Source of the DNA: a virus
Length of the DNA: 38,646 nt
Strand: one strand, 5' to 3'
IMG/VR virus record: IMGVR_UViG_3300048773_000035
Location: 1-38,646 of that record
The position numbers and the translations under genes are program-made. The notes under the pieces are model-generated. The model worked only from the letters and a program-made list of their open reading frames with translations. It was not told the origin of the DNA and did not search any database. Positions 25,173 to 31,294 of this stretch are shown here, in pieces; within the stretch, counting starts at the first letter, position 1, and the number at the start of each line of letters is the position of its first letter.

Positions 25173-25907
25173 ATGACCGAAGCAAGTGAAACCCTCGAAT
25201 CCATGATCGCAGAAAACCGTGTCATTCGCGGAAATTGGGTGGGTACGGACGCGCAAGGCCGTGAAACCGCGTGCCTACTCGCGGCCATCTCGGTTGACGT
25301 TCGCAAAAACCACTGCCCGGGACACTGCCCGGCAGACATTATGCCGCCATGGCTCGCGCACCTGACGCCATTCATTGACGATCGCGGGAGCCTTGAGGCG
25401 TGGCCGGGCGTAATCCGCCGTTATGCCAAGCTCGCGGCCCGCTGGCACGCCCTGACGCCAGAAGCCTGGCAACGCGCCGAATGGCGCTGCAAACGCGCAA
25501 GCGTGATTGAAGCAAAATCGCATACCAAAAACGGGCGTTCCGTCCTTGTCTGCGACAAGGTGATTGCGCTCTTGGATCGCGCAATCAACGGAACCACGCC
25601 GCCAGTCGAAGAATGGGAAGCGGCAAGAAAAGAGGCGACGGAGGCGGCGGAGGCGTGGGCGGCGGCGAAGGCGGCGTGGGCGGCGGGGGCGGAGGCGAAG
25701 GCGGCGAAGGCGGCGGCGGCGGCGGAGGCGGAGGCGGCGAAGGCGGCGGCGGAGGCGGCGGCGGCGGCGGCGTGGGCGGCGGCGAAGGCGGCGAAGGCGG
25801 CGGCGGCGGCGGAGGCGGCGGACCGAATGATTACCGCTTGGTTTGAAATCCTCGAAGACGAAATTACACAGGCTGAGTTGAGTCCTGCGGAGACTGCAAG
25901 CAAATGA
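25173..25907 (+). CDS. Early protein with long alanine-rich tail (244 aa)
   Basis: Residues 1-140 are an ordered domain: NRVIRGNWVGTDAQGRETAC, CPGHCPADIMPPWLAHLTPF, SLEAWPGVIRRYAKLAARWH. Residues about 150-222 are a low-complexity helix of Ala with Trp, Lys and Glu (AEAWAAAKAAWAAGAEAKAA). The last ~20 are acidic. I have the impression of similar domain-plus-Ala-tail proteins in other phages, but know no function. The tail is encoded by a GCG/GAG repeat. The start has AAGG upstream after an early repeat. Confidence 0.8.
   Translation: MTEASETLESMIAENRVIRGNWVGTDAQGRETACLLAAISVDVRKNHCPGHCPADIMPPWLAHLTPFIDDRGSLEAWPGVIRRYAKLAARWHALTPEAWQRAEWRCKRASVIEAKSHTKNGRSVLVCDKVIALLDRAINGTTPPVEEWEAARKEATEAAEAWAAAKAAWAAGAEAKAAKAAAAAEAEAAKAAAEAAAAAAWAAAKAAKAAAAAEAADRMITAWFEILEDEITQAELSPAETASK
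25633..25820 (+). repeat. GCG/GAG triplet-rich coding repeat
   Basis: About 190 bases made mostly of GCG and GAG/AAG/TGG triplets within the Ala-rich tail. The plus strand has almost no T. This gives false long frames in all three phases and an Arg-rich false frame on the other strand. Confidence 0.85.
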
Positions 25908-26140
25908 AGCATGTAACGGCCCGTTGGGTTTACACCGAAACTGCACGCGGAAGGTATCGCAAGGGGCCGTTCGACGTTCGTTGCGACTTTTGCAGCAAGG
26001 GGCCGCCCGATGCCTTTGAGTTCATATCAACAGATGGGGCCGTGTTTTACTGCCACGGATGCATGTCGAAGGCACTAGAGATGAAAGACAAGAACGGCGA
26101 GCATTGTCCGACACCGATTGCAAAGGAGCCGACGAAGTGA
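25904..26140 (+). CDS. Small zinc-ribbon early protein (78 aa)
   Basis: ATGA overlap with the preceding gene. Cys pairs CDFC (residues about 27-30) and CHGC (about 50-53) form a zinc ribbon around a short beta unit (FEFISTDGAVFYC). The tail is charged. The next gene starts inside its stop (GTGA). Function unknown. Confidence 0.7.
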   Translation: MKHVTARWVYTETARGRYRKGPFDVRCDFCSKGPPDAFEFISTDGAVFYCHGCMSKALEMKDKNGEHCPTPIAKEPTK

Positions 26141-26433
26141 GTCACGATAAAATCACTTATACAAACGTCGATGACGGCAAGAACGACGTGAATATCAAGG
26201 TCAACGGGGAGCTGCTGATCCACATCCCGGAAGCCGGATACCGTGCCGTGGGTTTGAGTTTCGACCAGGCCAAGGAATTCGCAAAGGCCACGAGTGAGCT
26301 AATCATGGCGTGCGCCGACCTGGCCGCCAAGCCCAGTCCCGAAGAGCCTGTGCGGTGCTTGGTACGCGGCGACTTGGGATGCTTAGTGGTAAACGATAAA
26401 TGCGCCGGGTGTGGAACGCCCACATACCCGTAA
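26137..26433 (+). CDS. Small early protein with C-terminal Cys pairs (98 aa)
   Basis: The frame is open upstream, but GTG 26137 overlaps the previous stop (GTGA) and has GGAG eight bases ahead. The N-terminal half is beta-rich (ITYTNVDDGKNDVNIKVNGE), followed by a helix (SFDQAKEFAKATSELIMACA). The C-terminus has CLVRGDLGCLVVNDKCAGCG. Function unknown. Confidence 0.65.
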   Translation: MSHDKITYTNVDDGKNDVNIKVNGELLIHIPEAGYRAVGLSFDQAKEFAKATSELIMACADLAAKPSPEEPVRCLVRGDLGCLVVNDKCAGCGTPTYP

Positions 26434-26455
26434 AGACGACAAGTAAGGAGACCAA

Positions 26456-27088
26456 ATGATTGCGGCCCTTTTCGTCCACCCAGCCGGACCCTATGCGAAC
26501 CGTCCCGGCGTGGACGCATGGGATGAGCTCCGCGATGCCAGGAAGTACTTCAACGACTTTCCGGTTGTGGCGCATCCTCCCTGCCAACGCTGGGGCCGCT
26601 ATTGGTCCGGGGGGCCGTCTGCAAGGGTTCGCCGCAAGATGGGCGACGACAATGGCTGTTTCAAGTCCGCGCTCGCATCCGTTCGAAAGTGTGGCGGCGT
26701 CCTGGAACACCCGGAAGCCAGTCACGCATTCAAGAAGTTCGGCCTTCCTATCCCCGCATGGCATGGCGGTTGGACCACGCCGGATGAGTTTGGCGGGCGC
26801 TCATGCTGTGTGGCCCAAGGTCACTACGGGCATCGCGGACGCAAGATGACCTGGCTTTATGGCGTGGATATCGACTTCCGCGAGCTCATCTGGGGGCCGA
26901 CCGATCCGAAAGACCGAATGGACCTTGGGTATCACTCGAAAGAGGAAAGGGCGCGGGCAGTAAAAACCGGAATTTGCCAGCGGCTCTCGCACCGCCAGCG
27001 GCTCTTGACGCCGCTGCCTTTCGCGGAGCTCTTAATCAGTCTGGTAACGAATCGACCCATAAAGCACGGGCTAGGGGAAAAGAAATAA
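26456..27088 (+). CDS. PPCQ-motif protein, compact cytosine-C5 methyltransferase-like (210 aa)
   Basis: VVAHPPCQRWGRYWSGGP (residues about 37-54) resembles the catalytic PCQ motif of C5 cytosine methyltransferases. GGVLEHPEASHAFKKFGLP could match the ENV motif region, and QGHYGHRGRKMTWLYG the QxRxR motif. The usual SAM-binding FxGxG at the N-terminus is not visible and the length is well below a standard enzyme. I have the impression of similar uncharacterised phage proteins. It may bind or modify cytosine bases, but activity is unproven. AAGGAG precedes ATG. Confidence 0.6.
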   Translation: MIAALFVHPAGPYANRPGVDAWDELRDARKYFNDFPVVAHPPCQRWGRYWSGGPSARVRRKMGDDNGCFKSALASVRKCGGVLEHPEASHAFKKFGLPIPAWHGGWTTPDEFGGRSCCVAQGHYGHRGRKMTWLYGVDIDFRELIWGPTDPKDRMDLGYHSKEERARAVKTGICQRLSHRQRLLTPLPFAELLISLVTNRPIKHGLGEKK

Positions 27089-27336
27089 TGGTTTGGGTGC
27101 CTCGAAAGAGGGGGTTAGGCAATCAGGGAACGGATATCGGACTCTCCGCGAAAGCGGGAGAAATGTATCATACTCCGTTTCTCCCCGTCGCAGGAAAAGG
27201 CCAGGTGGGAGTAAGACCCACGCGCGTAGCATCGACAAAACGCATAGGAACCGGACTCCCCAGTACGGCGAAAGCGACCACCCAATTAAATCAGGCGAAT
27301 GTAAGAACCGTAAGGCCAGCAAGTAAGCCTGTTTAG
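27088..27336 (+). CDS. Small basic protein, doubtful (82 aa)
   Basis: TAATG overlap with the previous stop. It is Gly/Thr/Lys-rich (MVWVPRKRGLGNQGTDIGLS) with no recognisable domain and no acidic balance. An alternative frame of 77 residues from TTG 27093 is equally open. The DNA contains two similar blocks around GCGAAAGCG, so this stretch could instead act as RNA or DNA structure. Confidence 0.4.
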   Translation: MVWVPRKRGLGNQGTDIGLSAKAGEMYHTPFLPVAGKGQVGVRPTRVASTKRIGTGLPSTAKATTQLNQANVRTVRPASKPV

Positions 27337-27340
27337 AAAC

Positions 27341-27352
27341 TTTTTACACTGA
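27341..27352 (+). repeat. Early start-site repeat, copy 2 (TTTTTACACTGA)
   Basis: Preceded by TGTTTA at the same distance as copies 3 and 4. It ends 12 bases before ATG 27365 and runs into the GAGAGG ribosome site. Confidence 0.55.
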
Positions 27353-27364
27353 GAGGAAATATTT

Positions 27365-27640
27365 ATGGAAACGAAATACAGCACCGCCAATGGAAAGCTC
27401 AGCCTTGAGTGCGATAAGGTTAGCGTTTTCGCGCTCGTCAATGTCGCCGAAGCGATGATCAGGGAAGCGCGGAAACTCATGGATCAGAAGGGCCTGGAGC
27501 TTACTGGCGTGGATCGCGCGGCCTACGAGGATGCGGACGCCAATCTTGATAATATCGAGACAGAGATTATGAATCTCGATGGCCTTATTGATGGGCACGA
27601 AAGCGAATGCGCGTTTTACTACGACAACGCGTCGGCGTGA
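27365..27640 (+). CDS. Small early protein, unknown (91 aa)
   Basis: GAGG eight bases ahead of ATG. A short beta start (TKYSTANGKLSLECDKVSVF) is followed by a long acidic helix (ANLDNIETEIMNLDGLIDGH). No family recognised. It follows an early repeat copy. Confidence 0.7.
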   Translation: METKYSTANGKLSLECDKVSVFALVNVAEAMIREARKLMDQKGLELTGVDRAAYEDADANLDNIETEIMNLDGLIDGHESECAFYYDNASA

Positions 27641-27652
27641 GAGGAGTGCAAG

Positions 27653-27955
27653 ATGGCTGACAGAGTCTTTATTAAAAACACGGGTGACATGAAGGGCGAA
27701 GCGTGGCTTGAGTTTTGGGACACATCTCAAAATGAATGGGAGATAGGCTGTCGCGCGAAGCTGATGTTCATGGGTAAGAAATGCTTGGTCGATACACTCG
27801 ATACACCCGTCAAATTCAGAAAGCGTGGTTACGCTTCTCAGGTAATAAAGGAGCTTCAGTCTCATTTCGATGAGGTCGAACCCATCGGCGTAACAGATGC
27901 CGCCAAAGGTTTTTGGGCTAAGTTCGGAATGAAAGACGGACTTGGGGAAGAATAG
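27653..27955 (+). CDS. Short GNAT-like acetyltransferase (100 aa)
   Basis: The acetyl-CoA loop is KFRKRGYASQVIKELQ (residues about 54-69), followed by GVTDAAKGFWAKFGMK, a typical GNAT end where a residue packs on CoA. The N-terminal strands are short, so this is a minimal GNAT. GAGGAG lies six bases before ATG. It is one of three GNAT-like genes here. The substrate is unknown. Confidence 0.75.
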   Translation: MADRVFIKNTGDMKGEAWLEFWDTSQNEWEIGCRAKLMFMGKKCLVDTLDTPVKFRKRGYASQVIKELQSHFDEVEPIGVTDAAKGFWAKFGMKDGLGEE

Positions 27956-28005
27956 TCAGGCGAGGAATTTACCTGAGATGACTTACATATCACCTGTTTA
28001 CGAGG

Positions 28006-28017
28006 TTTTTACACTGT
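28006..28017 (+). repeat. Early start-site repeat, copy 3 (TTTTTACACTGT)
   Basis: Preceded by CCTGTTTACGAGG. It ends two bases before ATG 28019, so it overlaps the initiation region of the nuclease gene. Confidence 0.55.
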
Positions 28018-28018
28018 A

Positions 28019-28546
28019 ATGAATTCTTCGATGATCACATGGCTCCTGGCGACTCGCATGGCTTCGCCGTTCTACGCTCGGCGCCTCTATGCCGTGGTGC
28101 CAAATGTGAGCTGGGGCCTGATCCCCTGGGAAGCCGATATCCTTGCCTGTACAAAGGCTGGGTTTCTTCATGAAATCGAAGTGAAGGTTTCGATGTCCGA
28201 CTGGAAAGCCGACCTATTGAAAGACAAGTTCAAGGGCGCGGCTCATTCGAAATGGATCAAAAACTTTTGGTACGCGGGTCCTCCGAAACTCATGGCGAGG
28301 TTCGGAGAGATCGCGATACCGGAAACCGCTGGCGTCATTGCCGTAGATGACTCCGGGGTAAAAGTATTGCGGGCGGCGAAGGCGAACAAAGCAGCAAAGC
28401 GTCTTTCGGCGCCGGAGATTTTGCAGCTCTGCCGCCTTGGCGCAATCAAAGCATGGCGTCGACACAAGCCGTTGCCGGAACAAACGGATTTCATCGGTCA
28501 GCTTGTCGACGTCCCGGGCCTTAAAGATGGAGGAGTGAATGAGTAA
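28019..28546 (+). CDS. PD-(D/E)XK-type nuclease-like protein (175 aa)
   Basis: The motif pattern is PWEADILAC (Asp) then HEIEVKVSMSDWKAD (E-x-K), residues about 36-65, with an upstream helix (FYARRLYAVVP), which fits a compact PD-(D/E)XK fold. KWIKNFWYAGPPKLMAR follows as strand and helix. The family is akin to MmcB/VRR-type DNA repair nucleases. With the ERF annealing protein it could form a recombination pair, which is inference. ATG 28031 is an alternative start. Confidence 0.7.
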   Translation: MNSSMITWLLATRMASPFYARRLYAVVPNVSWGLIPWEADILACTKAGFLHEIEVKVSMSDWKADLLKDKFKGAAHSKWIKNFWYAGPPKLMARFGEIAIPETAGVIAVDDSGVKVLRAAKANKAAKRLSAPEILQLCRLGAIKAWRRHKPLPEQTDFIGQLVDVPGLKDGGVNE

Positions 28547-28805
28547 CCCAATGATGAAATGCGGCCACGCCGCGAATGCTACGGACGGAAACGGCAAGCC
28601 TTGCTGCGTGATCTGTGGCGGATTGACGAGCCACCCGGGTGGAAATGAGATTGATGAAACGCCAATCGACTTTTCAACCCGGATCGCAAAATGCGCCGAG
28701 TGCCGGAATACTTCTCCGAGTAGTCCGGACAAATTGGCGTTTTTTGAGTACTGTCCAAAGCAAGCGCAGGACAAGTTCTACTGCGGCTGTCACGGGTGGG
28801 AATAG
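28539..28805 (+). CDS. Small zinc-binding early protein (88 aa)
   Basis: MMKCGHAANATDGNGKPCCV then CAEC and FYCGCHGWE give a chain of Cys/His pairs (MKCGHA, CCVIC, CAEC, CGC). I recall a widespread small phage and bacterial family with this CGHAANA start, function unknown. It overlaps the nuclease gene by eight bases. Confidence 0.75.
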   Translation: MSNPMMKCGHAANATDGNGKPCCVICGGLTSHPGGNEIDETPIDFSTRIAKCAECRNTSPSSPDKLAFFEYCPKQAQDKFYCGCHGWE

Positions 28806-28836
28806 ACGTAATGAGTAAGTATTTCAGGAGAGTCAA

Positions 28837-29022
28837 ATGAGCGAAGATACGACGCTAGAGCAAATGGTTGAGCAGGGTTTCATTGAAAAGAGCCCTCGGA
28901 TTGAAGGCCGCTGGTGCCTCACCGAAAAGGGCCGGGCCGCATTTGAAAAGATGGTCGCTTCCGATCCGAAGTTCTACGCAAAGGAATTTCCGGAATGGAT
29001 CACGATTGATTTCATCCACTGA
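28837..29022 (+). CDS. Small early protein with winged-helix-like core (61 aa)
   Basis: AGGAG precedes ATG. VEQGFIEKSPRIEGRWCLTE then KGRAAFEKM resembles the wing and last helix of a winged-helix domain. It is too short for firm assignment. Function unknown. Confidence 0.65.
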   Translation: MSEDTTLEQMVEQGFIEKSPRIEGRWCLTEKGRAAFEKMVASDPKFYAKEFPEWITIDFIH

Positions 29023-29064
29023 AGCAACCACTTGAGACGCCTTATATTCGGCATGTTTAGGAGG

Positions 29065-29076
29065 TTTTCACAGTGA
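29065..29076 (+). repeat. Early start-site repeat, copy 4 (TTTTCACAGTGA)
   Basis: Diverged copy, preceded by TGTTTAGGAGG. The GTG start of the next gene lies inside it, and AGGAGG serves as the ribosome site. Confidence 0.5.
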
Positions 29077-29330
29077 GTGCAAATATTTACGCAACGCCGA
29101 TTAAGCCGATCGAGAAACTCGACATTGAGTGCTGGTCTCCATCCAATATGATGAAGACCTGCGAACAAGTGTTTGGAGAGTTCCCGGTGACTCTGTCGGT
29201 TCACGATATTCCGAAACTGGAGACGCTTGCTGCAATCACTGGAGACGGCGCCGGAAAAGGAAAACCGTGGGCCGACATCATCGAGAAAATAAACAAGTTT
29301 GGCGCCATCAGAGTATGGGCCGAGCACTGA
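29073..29330 (+). CDS. Small early protein, unknown (85 aa)
   Basis: GTG start nine bases after AGGAGG. A beta/alpha protein with VTLSVHDIPKLETLAAITGD and a C-terminal KFGAIRVWAEH. No family recognised. Confidence 0.65.
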   Translation: MSANIYATPIKPIEKLDIECWSPSNMMKTCEQVFGEFPVTLSVHDIPKLETLAAITGDGAGKGKPWADIIEKINKFGAIRVWAEH

Positions 29331-29347
29331 CGTTCCAGGGAGTTTAC

Positions 29348-29677
29348 ATGACTGACCAAATGATTGGGCACAGGTGCGACGGACAGACCCATTACGATGG
29401 CTGCAAGTGCCACGAGGCCGCTTGGCTTCACCGGCTAAACCAAGAGCGCCAGGACCTGCTGGAATGCCGTATAGCCAACACGGCCCTGCAAGCCAGCGTG
29501 GCGCTTCTCAAAGAGAAGCTTGAGCCCCTGCAGTCCAAGCTGGACCGGGCTTTGTCCGAGTTTAAAACTTGCGCTCATCGTTCTTATTGGGGGCTAGTTG
29601 GAGAATGCGACCCGTGCGCCCAAGACACCTTTAAGACTCGCTTGCAGACCGAAAAGGCCAAGGACAAGCCGGAGTGA
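29348..29677 (+). CDS. Early protein with Cys-rich ends and coiled coil (109 aa)
   Basis: AGGGAG five bases before ATG 29348 fixes the start. HRCDGQTHYDGCKCHEAAWL and CAHRSYWGLVGECDPCAQDT flank a coiled coil (LLKEKLEPLQSKLDRALSEF). It is probably zinc-binding at both ends. It overlaps the NrdR-like gene as GTGA. Function unknown. Confidence 0.7.
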   Translation: MTDQMIGHRCDGQTHYDGCKCHEAAWLHRLNQERQDLLECRIANTALQASVALLKEKLEPLQSKLDRALSEFKTCAHRSYWGLVGECDPCAQDTFKTRLQTEKAKDKPE

Positions 29678-30108
29678 ATTGCCCAGAATGCCTAGCCGAA
29701 TCAGTCGTGATCGAAACTCGCCCGCGCGAGAAAACGAACGGCTTCCGCCGACGCAGGAAATGCACCATGTGCGGGCATCGCTTCACGACGAATGAGGTAC
29801 TTGTGGAACCTAAAGACACGCACAGCGTTGATAGTATTAAAAATGGGCTCATCTCGGCCGAAAAGCAGGGCCTTGTTACGCGCATGATTTTTGTTCACCC
29901 AAACAAGCGGAAGGCGCTGGCTGGGATTACAGAAATAGGGGGCGCGGTTATTGTTATCCCCACCTTTGATGAGCTTTGGCGTCTTGCCTCTCTTTTTGGG
30001 ATGTCCCCGCACGAAGTGAAGTTTTGGAATGAGGATCACTGCTTTTTGGTAGGCGACGGACCGCTATGGGACCAATACCGCGCGGCCCAGGCTCACGTTA
30101 CTTCCTAG
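29674..30108 (+). CDS. NrdR-like zinc ribbon fused to an unrelated domain (144 aa)
   Basis: GTG start overlapping the previous stop. Residues 1-41 (MNCPECLAESVVIETRPREK, then RRRRKCTMCGHRFTTNE) are nearly the N-terminal zinc ribbon of the bacterial ribonucleotide reductase repressor NrdR. The ATP-cone that should follow is absent; residues 55-140 are different (VIVIPTFDELWRLASLFGMS). It may bind DNA through the ribbon. It converges with the glycosyltransferase, overlapping its end by 11 bases. Confidence 0.75.
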   Translation: MNCPECLAESVVIETRPREKTNGFRRRRKCTMCGHRFTTNEVLVEPKDTHSVDSIKNGLISAEKQGLVTRMIFVHPNKRKALAGITEIGGAVIVIPTFDELWRLASLFGMSPHEVKFWNEDHCFLVGDGPLWDQYRAAQAHVTS

Positions 30109-31147
30109 GTTCAGTGATCGACCAGGAGCGATATTCGGGGACATCCTCCATCCGACTCCGGAAATAAGCCCGGATCGCGTCCCGTAGATTGATTTGGCGA
30201 TCGTCCCAAGTTTCGAGCTGAAGCAAACCTTGATGGTCATATTTCAGATCCGTATTGGGGTCATATTGATACCGAACCAGGATATCCTTCCGCGAAACGT
30301 AGTACCGGCACTGCATCGGCCCGTGGTGATCGTGGGTGATGCCGCCCTTGACCACGCCGATATCCTTCTTGATCCAGCGGAGCGCGCGGGCTTGCCAGTC
30401 GTAGAGTTTCTTGGAATAGCCTGGGCTCCATGTCTCGGCCTTGCCCGGCTCAAGGATACCCAGAAGCCCTTGGGCCATATGCCAGTCTGCGGAACCCAGG
30501 ATGCAAAAGTCGATCAGGCTCCCCACTTGGTTGAACGCGTCGATATTCGCCGCCCAGGCGCCGCCAGGCGAGCCCAGCCAGAAGCTTCCGGGTTCGACAT
30601 ACTTCCCGGGCTGACAATTCGCTGAAGTCGCAAGGGCGGCCCCTCCGCGCATATAGGAACCCATGAAACTGGGCCGCGGACCGTTTAGCGGGTTGGATTC
30701 GGTATCCAGGTTCATGATCCATTCATACATCTGGACGAACTGGTAATGCTGGAGCTCGTGCCAAGTCTCTTCGAACCATTGTCGCGCGGGCGCCATCGGG
30801 CGCAGGTCCGCGTCGATCCAGGCGATGTGCTGGAGCTTCGGATCCAAGCGGGCGGCGTGCTGCGCGCCAAGGTTGCCCATGTTCTCTTTGTGCCAGAGCT
30901 CTTCGACGCTCCTGAGCTGGAGGTGCATCGGATTGCCGGCTTCCGTGATCATGAATGGCCGATCTCCGAAAGCGAGCTCAACGGTCACAAGCCGAACCCC
31001 AGCCGCTTCGCACATCGCCTTGAAATGCCAATAAAGCTCATATCTTCTGCGATAGCGGACGGGATTACTCAGAACGGTGACCACCCAGAAGTGGGAGAGA
31101 TCCGCGCTGACCTGATGCGCGCGGTGGGGAATGTGATCTTGGATCAT
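30098..31147 (-). CDS. Glycosyltransferase-like protein (349 aa)
   Basis: A GT-A type enzyme: HFWVVTVLSNPVRYRRRYEL at the start, KENMGNLGAQHAARLDPKLQ, then HIAWIDADLRPMAPARQW with the metal/sugar-nucleotide DxD (residues about 106-123). WLGSPGGAWAANIDAF and ILGSADWHMAQGLLG follow, then a His cluster (THDHHGPM). It could modify phage DNA, virion or host surface sugars. It is the only complete minus-strand gene inside the early arm, so it is probably under separate control. Confidence 0.8.
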   Translation of the reverse strand: MIQDHIPHRAHQVSADLSHFWVVTVLSNPVRYRRRYELYWHFKAMCEAAGVRLVTVELAFGDRPFMITEAGNPMHLQLRSVEELWHKENMGNLGAQHAARLDPKLQHIAWIDADLRPMAPARQWFEETWHELQHYQFVQMYEWIMNLDTESNPLNGPRPSFMGSYMRGGAALATSANCQPGKYVEPGSFWLGSPGGAWAANIDAFNQVGSLIDFCILGSADWHMAQGLLGILEPGKAETWSPGYSKKLYDWQARALRWIKKDIGVVKGGITHDHHGPMQCRYYVSRKDILVRYQYDPNTDLKYDHQGLLQLETWDDRQINLRDAIRAYFRSRMEDVPEYRSWSITEPRK

Positions 31148-31181
31148 TTGAAAATGGTACAGGAAGGGTTCTTAAATAAGA

Positions 31182-31226
31182 AGCGCCGCTTGACCTTCCG
31201 GTGAAGCGGCGCTAATTCTTTTCTTG
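31182..31226 (+). terminator. Strong hairpin with T-rich tail between divergent genes
   Basis: A 10-base-pair perfect stem (AGCGCCGCTT with AAGCGGCGCT), plus an inner ACC/GGT extension and four-base loop, is followed on the plus strand by AATTCTTTTCTTG. It would stop early plus-strand transcripts that run through the antisense glycosyltransferase. An inverted repeat TTCTT-AAAT-AAGAA lies just before it. Confidence 0.65.
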
Positions 31227-31243
31227 CGTCGAAATGAGAGTCC

Positions 31244-31268
31244 TTTATGCGCAGATTTTGCGCAAAAA
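31244..31268. promoter_or_regulatory. TGCGCA inverted repeat upstream of the replication gene
   Basis: TTTATGCGCA and TGCGCAAAA are opposed around GATTT, with TGCGCA itself palindromic. It lies 27 bases before the replication gene start, where an operator or attenuator could act. Low support beyond symmetry. Confidence 0.35.
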
Positions 31269-31294
31269 ACAACCCCTCATTTCAGGGGGGATAT

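Noticed and set aside
25275-25946. Minus-strand Arg-rich frame of 223 aa and Gly- or Arg-rich plus frames over the Ala repeat
   Set aside because: They are produced by the GCG/GAG triplet repeat read in other phases; only the Ala-rich frame has an ordered N-terminal domain and ribosome site.
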